Origin: Antitrichia curtipendula
Taxonomy: Eukaryota > Streptophyta > Bryopsida > Hypnales > Leucodontaceae
DNA: 64,000 nt
Direction: 5' to 3'
Assembly: GCA_951230915.1 (NCBI GenBank)
Contig: OX579633.1
Coordinates: 9,522,145-9,586,144 of the forward strand
Shown here: positions 1-11,600 of the stretch, piece after piece
Numbering within the stretch: position 1 is the first letter of the stretch
Layout of the letters: each line of letters starts with the position of its first letter
Translations under genes and position numbers: made by a program
The notes under the pieces: generated by a model
Databases searched by the model: none
Seen by the model: only the letters and a program-made list of their open reading frames with translations
Told to the model about the DNA's origin: nothing

Positions 1-260
1 CACGTGTTCATTAACTATGCAACTCATAGGACACAGGATAGGTTGAAAATGCCCAATCGGGCAACGCGTTTTGAAATGTCTAGGGAATACTACCAAAGTC
101 ACTACTCTGACAGATCTTGACATGTTTCACTGTAGATATTCGTGGTAGCTGCATGAATGGATGACACTGGTTAGAGTCTCTTTGTAAGAATGATACTTTG
201 GCCGTCGTCGGAAGCTTTTCCTGTGCAAGTTATTTCATGCGCTGTCTGTACTGGGACGCG

Positions 261-275
261 ATTTTTAGGGTTTCG
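261..275 (+). promoter_or_regulatory. telo-box-like motif upstream of the RS-protein start
   Basis: TTTTTAGGGTTTCG lies about 20 bases before the proposed start codon. AAACCCTA/TAGGGTTT telo-boxes are common in 5' regions of plant genes for translation and RNA processing. The motif is seen; its function here is inferred. Confidence 0.4.
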
Positions 276-289
276 ATGCTCGATTGCTG

Positions 290-2856
290 ATGGCCAAGGG
301 CGATCTTTGTTTGTGCAGGGCACGTTCGAAATCGAAGTCTCGGTCGCCTTCTGCGAGGTTCCGCCGAGATCGTCGTTCTCGGTCAGGTACTCCGGCTCGA
401 CTGCGTCGTCGTCGGTCCCGTTCCAGGTCGAGGGACCGCAGTCACTACCAGGGCCGAGACCGGGGATCTTATTACAGGGGTGGTCGTGATCCGAACCCGT
501 GGCGTTTATCCCGACGAGACCGGGACCGAGAGCAAGAGTGGGAGAACAGAGAGCATTACATCTCTCGTAACAGCCGCAGAGGTCGCAGCCGAAGCCGCGA
601 TCGCTTGCGGAGGAGGTCACGGACACGATCAGGATCACTTTTACGGTCGCGCAGGTAAGGCTTTGTGTGCAACTTAGGTTTTGGGAGCGAGGTTCCACTT
701 TGCTTCTGAGGAGTTTACCTTGAGCAAAAAATTTGATCTTCTTTTGGGATGCATTTGCGTGCGCAGTGGTTCTCTTGTGCTTCTGATGTTCGACGTAGGT
801 GAGGTGCAGGATGTTATGATTGCATTTAGGGTCTGTGGTCTGGTGCTCGAGCTGATATTGTGGTTGGGAGAATTGTAGGGAGAGAACGCCATCACCTAGA
901 CGACATCGTACGTATGAATCAGAGCATAGAGGCAGTGGACGAGGTCCGAGGCGGACAAGATCGCGCTCGAAAGAGACGAGGAAGAGTCGGTCTAAAAGCA
1001 GGAGGAAGAGTCGATCTAAAAGCAGGAGCAGGAGTCCTGTGCGAGGAAGGGGTAGTTCCAAAGACGCAAAGGTGGTGAGAAGTCCAGCTACTGCAAGGGA
1101 GAACACGCAGAGCCCGGAGAGAAATGAAAGCGCCGGTGCTGTGAGGGACAATAGGATAGAAGCGGAAAGGGTGCTCCCTGGGAAAAGCGATGAGGTTCTC
1201 AGCGAATCAGCTGCGAATAATCTCGCCTCGGTAAATGGTGTATTGACAAGCAAGAGTGTCGTAGTTGATGAGGTGGTTTTGGAGGTGAAGTCGTCTTTGA
1301 ACACTAGACTGGACACTGCAGCCATTCTGAAAGATCTCGAAGAGAAAAGAATGCAGCAATTAAGCGGTGCTGAGGACTCGAGCAACATTGCTTTGGGTGG
1401 TGTACCTCCATCAGAAGCTGGCGTAGTAGCTGAGATGAAGGGCTTCAACAAGTCAGTGAAGAGGGGCAGTAAAGAGAGGACACTGACAGCCGACGATGTC
1501 AGCGATGACGAAGAAAAGGAGTTGATAGACGATTGGCGGGATGACATCAAATTTCAGGGTCGCGAGAAGTCCAAGAGCAAAGATAAGAAAGAGAAATTAG
1601 TGAGCAAGGCTAGCAGACATGAGGAAGAAAGATTGGTCACCGCTGCAGTTGAAACGGATTCAGGGGTTACAGCGCAGAGGGATGTGCAGAACGGAAACGA
1701 CTATGACCATGCTGTGAAAGGGGCTGGTGGAATTTTTACCGAGGTCCAGGCGGAGATCGTCACAGAGGTAGGTGGGTGGAAGGAGTTGAAGTTGCCTGGT
1801 CAGCCTTTGAATGGTGCCAATCATAGATCGAGGAGAGTCACCGAGAATGTCTCGATAGCGACATTTGAGTTCTCCGACGAGGCTAAGAAGAATTCGTTGG
1901 AGCGGAACCCGGTCTTGGAAGAGCTTGTAAGTTCGAATGTTAGGGAAGAGAAAATTTTACATGAAGGTGGATCCGAGAAAACATCTGTGGTGGAAATTGT
2001 GAGACAGAGTGAGGTTTTGGGAGATTTGGAAGGAGCACCGAAAAGTTTTGGTTTGGACAAGGATCCAATCGTGAGCGACAGGATAGGTGGGTCTGACGAG
2101 GAAATGGATGAGGAAGCAGACTACGAGACGAAGAGTCGAACCAAACCAGTTGAGGCATCGGAGCCGGCAGACGGTGATGAGAGGAGAATACGCGGAGAGT
2201 TCCCAGGTGTAGATGCCGAGGGGGATGATCAAGAACTAGTTATCAGAAAGAAGTCAGTAGGGGCAGGTGTGGAAGAAAAACCTCGTGATCGAAGGTCTCG
2301 AAAGAAATTACGAGATGCTGATGATGAGGACGGAGACAAGAGACGCAGGAAGAAATCCCAAGAAGCAGGGGACGATGAGGAAGAGGAAGACCGGCGTCGC
2401 GAACGGCATCGACGCCATCGTCGGCATCATAAGAAACACCGGCATGAGGATGTCGTGGAGAAGGGTGAAGACGAGGATGAAGAAGAGGAGGATGCAGACC
2501 AGCGGAAGGAACGACGGCGACACAAGAAAAAGCACAGGAAAGACGACGAGGAGAGGCGGGAAAAGAAGCGGCGGAAGCACCGACACCACAGAAGGAAGCG
2601 ATCCGCATCGGAGTCCCCTGAAGTACCTCCATCGGGTGGGGACAAGAGCAAGGAGGATAATGACGACACCTCCACAAAGCAGAAGAGACGCCGCTCGAGA
2701 AGATCGTCAGAGAGATCACCTTCAGTGGAGGCAGAGAAAGGTGGTGTAGAATCCGACGACGGGGTGAAAAGAAAGAAGAGTTCCAGTAGATCGCACAAGA
2801 AGAAACGGAGAGAAGCGTCGAAGTCGGCGTCGGAGAGCCCGAGCTCGAGCGACTAG
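290..2856 (+). CDS. RS-domain and Lys/Arg/Glu-rich nuclear protein, probably splicing-related
   Basis: Two coding exons are read, 290-654 and 879-2856, joined by a GT-AG intron (GTAAGG donor at 655, AG at 877-878). They keep one frame and give about 780 residues. The first roughly 190 residues are dense in RS/SR dipeptides (RSRSRSRD, KSRSKSRSRSP). The middle is acidic and mixed. The last 200 residues alternate acidic runs (DDEEEEDRRR) with basic ones (HRRHRRHHKKHRH) and end in SASESPSSSD. Such composition is typical of disordered SR-related proteins of spliceosomes and nuclear speckles. No RRM, PWI or zinc finger is visible, so the family cannot be named. The start is uncertain: ATG at 290 has a good plant context, but TTTGTTTGTGCAG just after it looks like a 3' splice site, so 319 may be the true exon start and the N-terminus (possibly with an RNA-binding domain) may lie upstream. 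Confidence 0.75.
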
Positions 2857-3088
2857 GCATCCTGATGTTGCAGGGTTAGCACATGAGTCAGTAGTGAGGC
2901 TTACGACAGTGGATTGCTGGTAGGTGTGGATACAGTGCTTGATGTTGTTTGCGCCTGTAAAAACTTGATCGAAGAGGATGGTTGGGTACTTGTGTCCCAT
3001 GCAGGCGATCTTCTGAGTTGTCAACGAACTGGAGCTGGTGGTTGGTTTGAGTCGTCCTTGAGTGGAGGCGCTTCAGCAGACGAACTTG

Positions 3089-3130
3089 AGGGTGCGGGTG
3101 GGGTTGGGATTGGGGTTGGGGTTGGGGTGG
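3089..3130 (+). repeat. G-run repeat (GGGGTT)n with quadruplex potential
   Basis: At least six runs of three or four G separated by TT, T, ATT or TGC occur within 42 bases in the probable 3' UTR. The spacing fits the general G-quadruplex pattern on the sense strand. Confidence 0.7.
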
Positions 3131-3581
3131 TTGAAGCTCGTCGGTTTGGTTGTCCTTTCTTTCTGTGCTTGCTTGCAGCATGGATGGACATGGCAATCAA
3201 GCAGGCTGTTTCGGTAACAATCATTTGGCTTCAAGGACGGCTTGGTCGATGAACTTGCGCAGCACATACGAACCACTGTAGGTTAGCCCTGGACTGGCCA
3301 ATTCACCTTATGTAGAGGTCGAGGTTGAAATTTGTGGCATTATGTACTCTTTATTTTTTCTATTCATTATTTGCAAGAAGGAATCTGGGATTGTTTGTGG
3401 TAACTGCTGTTGTGTACATGCTGATCTTACAGAGTTATTATGGGCTTCGGAAGCCCTGTAACCGTTGGTTCTGAGTTGTAGTGTTGGTCGGAATTCAGTA
3501 GTTATAGCTTCATGAGGGGGACTCTACTTTGGTGTGGAAAGTGTGAAGGGGATGTGGTTGTGTACGATTGTTGTGAAGTAT

Positions 3582-3587
3582 AATAAA
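3582..3587 (+). terminator. probable polyadenylation signal
   Basis: AATAAA sits about 730 bases after the stop codon of the RS-protein gene in a T/G-rich context. It is the first canonical signal downstream; plant signals are loose, so use is inferred. Confidence 0.4.
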
Positions 3588-5131
3588 TAGCAGGTGTATG
3601 CAGTCTTTGACAGAATGTGCATGCTTGTGGGCTTTTGGGGGGTTGGGCTGGGAGGTACTTGGGCTCGGTCTCAGGATTCTATGTGTATATCGCGGCTGAG
3701 CTCATCGTATCGTATTACGTGGAGCCTGTAAGTGTACCGTGAGTTTTCTGTTGGGAAGATCCGGGATGGACAGCAGGTTTTACAGGTGCTTGCTAGTGTG
3801 GTAGCTGGTGTTTAGATGCTTTTGAGAATGTTTTTGTGTCTTCTTGCTTTGCTGTTTGTTTTAGGTGGACTGTCTGTAATGGATGGTTTAAGATCCGGTT
3901 GAATCCTGGGGGAAATTTGTTGGGCGGGTTGGGTGGTGGGTTGGGAGAATCGCACGGACATACTCTCAGGACTTGTTTCACCGCAGCTGTGGCACGTGCA
4001 TGGCAGGGTCTTACTGCAGGTAAGTGTTCAGCAACATGTCCACTGGAATCGCAATTGTTTTGAGTCTCTCTGGTCTTCCTTCATTCTGGAGGTGATGGAT
4101 GTCCACTTGCTACTTCCAGATTTGTCTGGCTGTTTGTTTATGCAGTTGCCAGTATTATGTGCTTTGAAGGTGTTCTTTCTTGGGTTTGGGATGGGATGGA
4201 AGGGAAGGGCAGGGGAAGGATTGGGACCGTATTTGCAGGGAGTGGTGACGTGATGTAGTTAGAGATGCTTTCTTTGTTCCAGCTCCTGTAGGTCTCATTG
4301 CTTTCTATTTTTTCTATTTTCGTCTGGATTACACGACATTCTCAAGTTCACGTTCCTCATGCCATGGTGTTGAAGAGTGCTATAATTTAACTTCAGTGCC
4401 TAGCAGTAGTTTTATTCAATTATTGTGACAGTGCTCGAATGTTTTTTGTGCAGTATGATTGGGGTGATGATAAACTAGTTTTATTCCCTGAATCAGGTAG
4501 GAATCGTGTGTTACAACAGTGTTCTTTTTTACAGATTGAATTCGTGTTATGGGGATGCAAAAGCTGCCCATCTGCTTTATTAATAAAGGCGAGACTTTTT
4601 CATGCAATTAGCTGAGCATGTTGTGTTTATTGGGAGAGTTTTGCTGATTTGCCTTGGGTGATTTCATGTTCTGCATTACTTTATATGGGGCCAATCTCGT
4701 CTTTTGATGATGTTCTATACCTTGCACTTTAATGAACTTTTGTGCGCTTGATTTGAGCACTTCTTTCCTGCGGATGAATGCTGGGTTTGGAGTGTTAGTG
4801 GAGACATTTCTTTGAAAGCGGATTCGCTGGACTGTATGGGCGTGCCGCATCTCATGAAACAGCATGAAGTGGGCAATATTTTTGTCTTGCCTGGCAAGAA
4901 AAGAGCTCCAATTTTTAGTCCCATGGATTTACTTCATGCCGAGGCAGGAAGGAAAAGCCTGATCCTAGCTCTGTGGTACTCCTAAATTAAAATGTGAGGA
5001 TTTGCATTTAAAATTTTTATGATAGAGAACTTGAGTTGTAAGGCGACCTAATTGGGACATTATCCAAAAAAATTGGTAGTCCACTTTGTAGGAGTTGTGT
5101 AGGAGTTGTATAGGAGTTGTATAGAATAGTG

Positions 5132-5573
5132 TTAACCCCTAAATGTCCGAGGCATCCAAATTTGGTGTTTGCAAAAATTTTAAGTTAAATAAAACCTAAC
5201 CAAGTTGCTATTTTTAAAAGTTTATATTTTTGGAAAGTTCTCCTTGAAGTCTAGTTTTAGCGATCAAAAATCCGATGGAAATAAATGGTAGTGATTTTTC
5301 TATTCAAGATTTTGTACAAGGGTACCCATTACAATCTTGACTTCCCATAGTGTTGAGAGCTCTTAGAAATGAGCCTCAAATACACTAGATCTTGAAGAAA
5401 AAACCACATTCAAAATTCATTCAAAAATTTATATAGTAGATTTTAAGAAACCATAAATTGCTTGGGGTTATACGTGTTAGGCCCTTTGACCTCATATTTT
5501 TTTGGTCACCAACTTTTTAGATTTGATTTGTGAAAAGAAGATTGAAAATAGGCCTTGGGCATGTAGGGGTTAA
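5132..5573. mobile_element. TTAA-bounded piggyBac-type MITE, 442 bp
   Basis: The left end reads TTAACCCCTAAATGTCCGAG. The right end, reverse-complemented, reads TTAACCCCTACATGCCCAAG, so the terminal inverted repeats are about 22 bases and imperfect. TTAA at both outer edges followed by CCC is the signature of piggyBac-superfamily insertion. No transposase is encoded. Confidence 0.65.
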
Positions 5574-8500
5574 AGAGCTTTCCATTGGGATGAAATTTTT
5601 TTTTCCCCACACTTGTAGACACATATAAAAGAAATTTGAATTCAAATTTTGTGGGAAAAGGGGAGATCATGTACAATAGTTTGACTTCCAATGAGTTCTT
5701 TTGTATTATTTTAATCCAACAATTCATACGGTGTCAAAACAAATGACTTTCACGATTATGAGCTTGTCATTTAAGTATTAATTGCATTCTTAACCCTGGA
5801 AGGATGTGGGAAATCATCATTTTTGAAAATGTGGGAATAATTGATATTAAAAAAACCAAAATAAATTATTTGAAGTCAAAATATTGTAGAAGATCTCTAC
5901 TTTTCAAAACTAATTCCAAGGATGAATAGTTGTATTTCTATCCTACACAAGAGAATGCCTTGTCATTCATTGGACACTAAAAGTCTGCGGCGTCCTTTCT
6001 GGGTTAAGTTTGTCTTTCCTGAGCTCTCTTACTCAAGTTGGAGACTCTAATTCCAAATATGAATTCAAAAAGCCTAAATTTTATCATCTATGGTAAATGA
6101 ATAGTTCTTATATTTTCCCCGCAAGGCAAAAATTTGGAGCTCTGATGTTTGGCTTAACAAGGAAAGCTTGCAGCACTAGTATAAGTATAAGGGAGTTCCA
6201 TTTTGTAACCCCCTTGTTTGCTATGATGATACTGGCAAAACTCAGAAAACGTATATATGTTGTGTAAAAACAAATCTCAAAACAATAAATCTGGTGGAGT
6301 CTTTTTTATAAATACAGAATGCTAAACTTGTCCTAGGAAGTGGGCCTTGAAGTGGGCCTTGGAGTGGGCCTTGGAGTCCTAGGAAGTGGACCCTGCAGGG
6401 GTGAAATTTGTGATTTGGAGGGTAATTGTAAAAAATAAAGAAAACTATTTTGTGTCATGTTAAGTCTATGTTCTTCATCTCTCCATCTAATTGAAAATAT
6501 TTTCACCTCTACCCCTAATTTAAGATATGAATTCAAAATTTACAATTTTATCATGTGGCAAATAAAAAATTCCTGCATTTTCTCCGGGGATAAATTCACC
6601 TTGCAGGGCCCACTTCCTAGGACGGGTTTAGTGTCCTGCTTTATAAATTAGCAATAATCAAGGTTATTATGTTAAATAAATTTTATCATATTGTGTTCTT
6701 CTTTCTTTCTTTCTTTTTTTTTTTTTTTTTTTCCAAAAAGAGCATAAAATTCCATGATCAAAGAACATCAATGTATTTCGGGATTTTTCTAACGTTTTTA
6801 GAAAACGTTAGAAAAATATTGCACGTTATTGATTTATTGCAATTGTATTTTAATTTGACGCAACTGGATGCCATCTTGTTCGGCATCAATGTGCAAGGAG
6901 TAGCTATGGTGATAATCGTGTTGACAGATTGGAGCCTAAAGAGTGGACTTTTCCGCCAGATTTTCATATTCACAAGGTCGTGGTCCCCAAAATTGTTTCG
7001 AAAATTCTCACTGTTAATTTTTCAATTCCATGGGACAGAAAGTAAATGAACGTCTGAACAGGAGAGTGGATTACTACTATGACGATGGGCTGCACGTCGA
7101 GCTGAGGATTACCACACCGAATCCGATCCACTTACATGTTTAACCATTCTTCCTTCAGTTGATGATACGATCATTACTCGAGCATGTCTGAAGTCGGCAG
7201 TGCTAAAGCCTCTGGGGCAAACATTATCCGAAAACTGCAGACAGTATCTGATTTGTGTTGTGCCTGAACAGTTATAGAATTCCTTCATTTTCTTACTTGC
7301 CAGAGATCCTTCTAGGCTTGAAAACGAGATAATTTGTTATCCATTTCTGTCAAATATTTTTCAACGTTGATAAGAACATGATCACATAATCACTTTGAGA
7401 GAAGACATCGTGACGCTGCTGCAGGTTGCATCCCCAGAAGACCCCCCCAAAGAATCAGACAGGCACGATGAAATAGATTTTGAGTTTCTGGGCAACAGCG
7501 GAAATCCCATCCTCCTCCAAAAAACGTACTCGTGAACGGAACAGGCGACAGAGAGCAATGGCACTATTTATCGTTCGACCCCACGCCGCCTTTCACAAGT
7601 ACTTGATCCTCTGGAACCAGCATCTCATCATGTATGCCATCTCCTCCCTTTCCGACCCTGAAAGTTCAATATCGCTCATCAACTGAGACCCTAATTGCAA
7701 TTCTAATTGCAGCCCTAACAAAAGCGTTGTCTACACCTAAATGCAACCCCTGCTGCAAACCTGTACTCGACAGATTCCTACGAACCTCCTGTGTGTTTAC
7801 ACCCGAAGTCAATCATTTGGGACCTGAAATAATCTCACGTCAATGTTCTATGAATATCCCCAGTATCAGTGCACAACCACGATCCTAGAATAGATTGGCC
7901 CGAGTCCTTGTCCTTGTGATGATCGGCTAGTTTGGAATATACAGAACCTGGAGGGAACTCACCATAGATTCGGTCTCTCAATCCAATGCTTAGAAGACCC
8001 TTGAAGAACTCCAGCCGAGCTCCAAAGCACTTTTGGAGGACATGCAAGCAATCCCACTTAGGATCTGATCAAAAAACTTACGGAAAAGGCGTTTGTGAGT
8101 TTGTCCCATTAACATTTGCTTTTTGTACATACACTGGGATCCTCCATACTTCAAAATAGGGTTTGTGGCCTTCCATACCCTATAGAACGCCAGGTCCTCT
8201 TTAACAATACCATCCCTGATGATCTGCGTCTGCTTTGCAAACAACAGAACACAGAATAGAAGAATCACCCTAACTATTTGCAACCCTGAGTAATCAAATA
8301 AACGTAACATTTGCAGGTGACTTCAGCCCAAGCTCCAAAGGACAGAAAGGTATCTATATTCTGACTCAGCTTCTGATGCAAGGATTAATATCAGAGTGAA
8401 CCAGAATGTGTCAATTTGATTTCTGAACTGTCTTGTAGCTACGTTGTTCAAGCTCCTGATAGACACCATCGCCACGTTCATCTTGCTGTGCCGGCTCCTC

Positions 8501-8637
8501 TCGCCTGTTCATGTATCAAATTTGGGCCTGCCTCGAAAGATGACTCTATAAGCAATCCTTTGTGATAAAATGAAACAACAAATTTAGTCTGCTCCTCAAA
8601 CCTCGACCCAAAGTTGGCAGGGAAGCTAGAGACTACT
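5574..8637. other. AT-rich spacer between the RS-protein gene and GLE1
   Basis: No gene is recognised. It contains a small inverted-repeat element at 6322-6631 and T-runs near 6717-6733. At 6787-6812 there is a short perfect-looking hairpin (CTAACGTTTTTAGAAAACGTTAG). The stretch 7030-8637 has ordinary base composition and may include the 3' UTR of GLE1, which is transcribed leftward. Reading frames there (for example at 7634-7888 and 7990-8310) match nothing known to me. Confidence 0.4.
6322..6631. mobile_element. MITE-like element with ~26 bp terminal inverted repeats
   Basis: The left end is GCTAAACTTGTCCTAGGAAG. The reverse complement of the right end is CACTAAACCCGTCCTAGGAA, continuing into GTGGGCC on both sides. 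The left arm carries a three-fold repeat of AGTGGGCCTTG. It is about 310 bp with no coding capacity. No clear target duplication was found, so the superfamily is unknown. Confidence 0.6.
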
Positions 8638-11600
8638 TCACGCTCTCAGAGAGGAGGAAACATCTGTCGCAGGCATTTTCCTACCCTCAGGCTCTTGTAA
8701 ATACTTTTGCAGGTGCAAATACGTCTCCAATCGTGAAACCACAGCTCTAGCATCGGCATCACCATTGGCCTTGAGCTTTTCAATGAACTCTGTCACAATA
8801 GCTTGCATCACCCTCATGAAAGGCTTTGGGTACACTTGATAGAGTCTGAATCCTGCCATCTGCAAAAGTCACCCACAAGATGGTACCAGATTAGTAATTA
8901 ATGGTAACAGAACAAAACGATCTTGCCCTGGTCATACTTGCCCGGAGAGGTTGGAAAATACTAGATTATGGTTGCATTGATATGCGCTAAGAGCAAAAGC
9001 AGACGAGACTATATTACCTTCAAGAATGCCTCTAAACCTGAAGCAGTGTTTCGATCTGCCAGAATGTTGTTTAATAAACGTGCGATCCACGCCCATCCGG
9101 CTGCTAAACCATGTGGATTTTGCCCTCCTGCCACCTCGGTCTGTGCAAAGAATCAAACTCAGCATAATATACAGAGTCTTCAATAAGAACATTAACATAC
9201 ATTTACTTCCCCATCGGAATAGTATTCAACCTTGTCGAGGACCCTAAACCCTAAAACCCTAAAATAGAGGAGCCCACAAGGTGCGTGTCTTATCTTTCTC
9301 CTAGACTAAGCTGAGGACTAATGTTTTAGGGTACAGATCACAAATCCTCAAATGCACAATCTCAAAATAGAAAGAGCACTTTGGAAGTTCATATTTGATA
9401 ATAGTAATTTTCAAAATATATTCCTACCAATCAAAATTTCTCCTTCTTCATTTCTTCTTCTATGGGTACATTTGCTACCTTGAAGGTTCCTAATTGATTT
9501 ATCTCGACTCCTACTCTTTTGGCCATTTGTGCACTCAGGGTTAGTCGAGGAGTTATTGCCTATTTGAGCATGCATGTCCGCCTTGTCACTCAGAGGCTAG
9601 TCAAGGAGAAAGATGGTAAAAGAAACATTAGGGCTCCTCGATTCTTGACTTCATTCTAGAGTTTTTTGGGCTCTTGACAAGGTTGACAACAAAGCCCATG
9701 AAAAAAGCCTACCAGAGCACAGAAGTCACTTTGGATGCTACTTCAAATTACAAGATCGGTGAAAAATCAAATACCTGAACCAAGGCACCATAAAATGTCA
9801 TATATGCAGCCATGCGTGCAACATAATCATCTGTGCTTTCCATTTTCCCATCTTCTTCCCGATACCCAAGTGCTTTGTAATACGCCGTATCACTTTCAAA
9901 TTGGTCCTGCGCATTGTAACCACAAGCAAGGAATTCAATCAGTCAGTCGCAGAGTCCGAACAAAATGTTTGACGTGTTCGATTACTACATTTCTTGATAC
10001 TAGTAACTGCGTCATACCTTAGTGAACACATAATACTTGGGGACTGTGAAAATACAGACTTCGTGCAGCTTTGCAAGTACAACATCCATCAACAAGGGTA
10101 CCTGCCAAGGAAAAAAACGTCCACATGCTTATTACCAGAAACTTAATTCTTAAAGGAAATCCAACATGCACTGTCATGCAAAGGGCGATCAAAGGAAAGC
10201 ATGATTCCTCAAATACAGTGACTTCACTTCCAAGATTCCTCTCGTGTGCTTGTACTCATGCTCGAAAGGATTGTTAGCCAATAAATTTTTAAGAACGCAG
10301 CCTTTGGATTGTAAGAATCAAATAGTTCCCGTAACATGGAATGATGATACCTGGGAGCAACTACGGTACCTGGGAGGCCACGTTGACAATGACTTGTGCT
10401 AATGCAAAGGCAAACGAAGGGAGCTTCAACACCTGCGACTCGATCTGTGAAAGAAGCTGCTCATCCAAGCAACCAAACGAAGAATTAACTTCTCAAACGA
10501 GGTATGATAACAGTCAATGAACAAAGCGTACAGAGACTCAGCACGACAATGCAATAGAAGCCGGTACAGAAATGTCAACACTGAGGCGAGGTATAGTTAG
10601 CCACCTTTACTCCCAAAGTAACAAGTAAAAACTGAGTAGGGACCCGATTGTCATTAAGTAGTTGCAGCAAGTCCCTTGATTTAATGCTGTAAGACAAATA
10701 AAAACAAAATAACAACGAATTACTGTACCGTCACGTCCGTGGCAGAGAAGATTCGTAACTTTGTCTCCTCTATTCACAGCGTTCACCCCAACGAAATTGT
10801 TAAAGAAACTACTAAACTTATAAGAAAAATCAGAAATCATTTAGTATAATAACGCACTTCACTTGTTCTCGTGTGGCAGCTATCTGCTGTAGATGCTTGA
10901 TGACCTGCCTCTCGTAGGTCTTCCACTCCTGTTGGTTTGCAACAGAAATCAGGTTCTTAGAAACTGGTTCTTCAATCTAATGCTTCTCAATTTCTAATAA
11001 AACATAAGATTGAAAGTCGACTCAACAACTTCTACTCTCTAACCCACCTTCTGATGGGACGGATTAGCTCGAAGAGGTGCGTACGCATCCTGATACGCCT
11101 GCAGATTTTGTAATCGAGACTGCTCTAATTTGGCTGCGGTACGTGCCACTTTTGGCTTCAGTCCTGAAGTAGAATCAAATAAATCAGTTGGGATCGTTTA
11201 CAAACTGAAAAGAAGATGGGTTACTGAAATAAACATCTTTCCAAAGAATCTGAAAAAGGAGTCTTGCTATGACCTGTCGTTGCTGTATTAGTAGTGGGTT
11301 CCTTCTGTTTAGCACTTCTCTGTGAATCTTCTTTCTCCTTCGCACTCTGCAGCAGATCGTCCTTGGCTTTTCGATCATCTTCAGCACGTTTTAATGCGGC
11401 TGCAGCTGCTGCCTCTGCTTGTGCCTTCCTCTTGGCTGCGTCAGCTTCAGCCTTCTCTTTCTCAGCCTGAGTCCTGGCCTTGATCTGCCGCTCTCTCTCT
11501 TCTCTAGCAGCAATTTCTTGCCGGCGAGCTTCTTCTTCAGCAGCTTCTCTCCTGATCTGACGAGCTTCAAATTGGGAACGAAGCTCATGATCCCTTTGCA

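Larger units (their letters stand above)
2857..5131. other. 3' flank of the RS-protein gene; no further gene recognised
   Basis: The first 700 bases are probably 3' UTR. A G-run stretch lies at 3089-3130 and an AATAAA polyadenylation-type signal at 3582-3587. Beyond that the + strand is G/T-rich with only short unconvincing reading frames. A sequence GCAGGTAAGTG near 4016-4026 resembles a 5' splice site, so an alternative longer 3' UTR with introns is possible. At 5087-5125 an 11-base unit (GTAGGAGTTGT-like) is repeated three times just before an inverted-repeat element. Confidence 0.4.

Noticed and set aside
171..1550. 459-codon minus-strand frame
   Set aside because: It is antisense to the RS-protein exons and intron; the long frame reflects the repetitive Arg/Ser/Glu codons of the opposite strand.
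2243..2860. 205-codon minus-strand frame
   Set aside because: It is the antisense shadow of the Lys/Arg/Glu-rich C-terminus of the RS-protein and has no family signature.
9238..9264. Evidence of proximity to a chromosome end
   Set aside because: Only two to three telomere-type units are present at each site, scattered in introns and promoters, which is usual in plant genomes and not a telomere.
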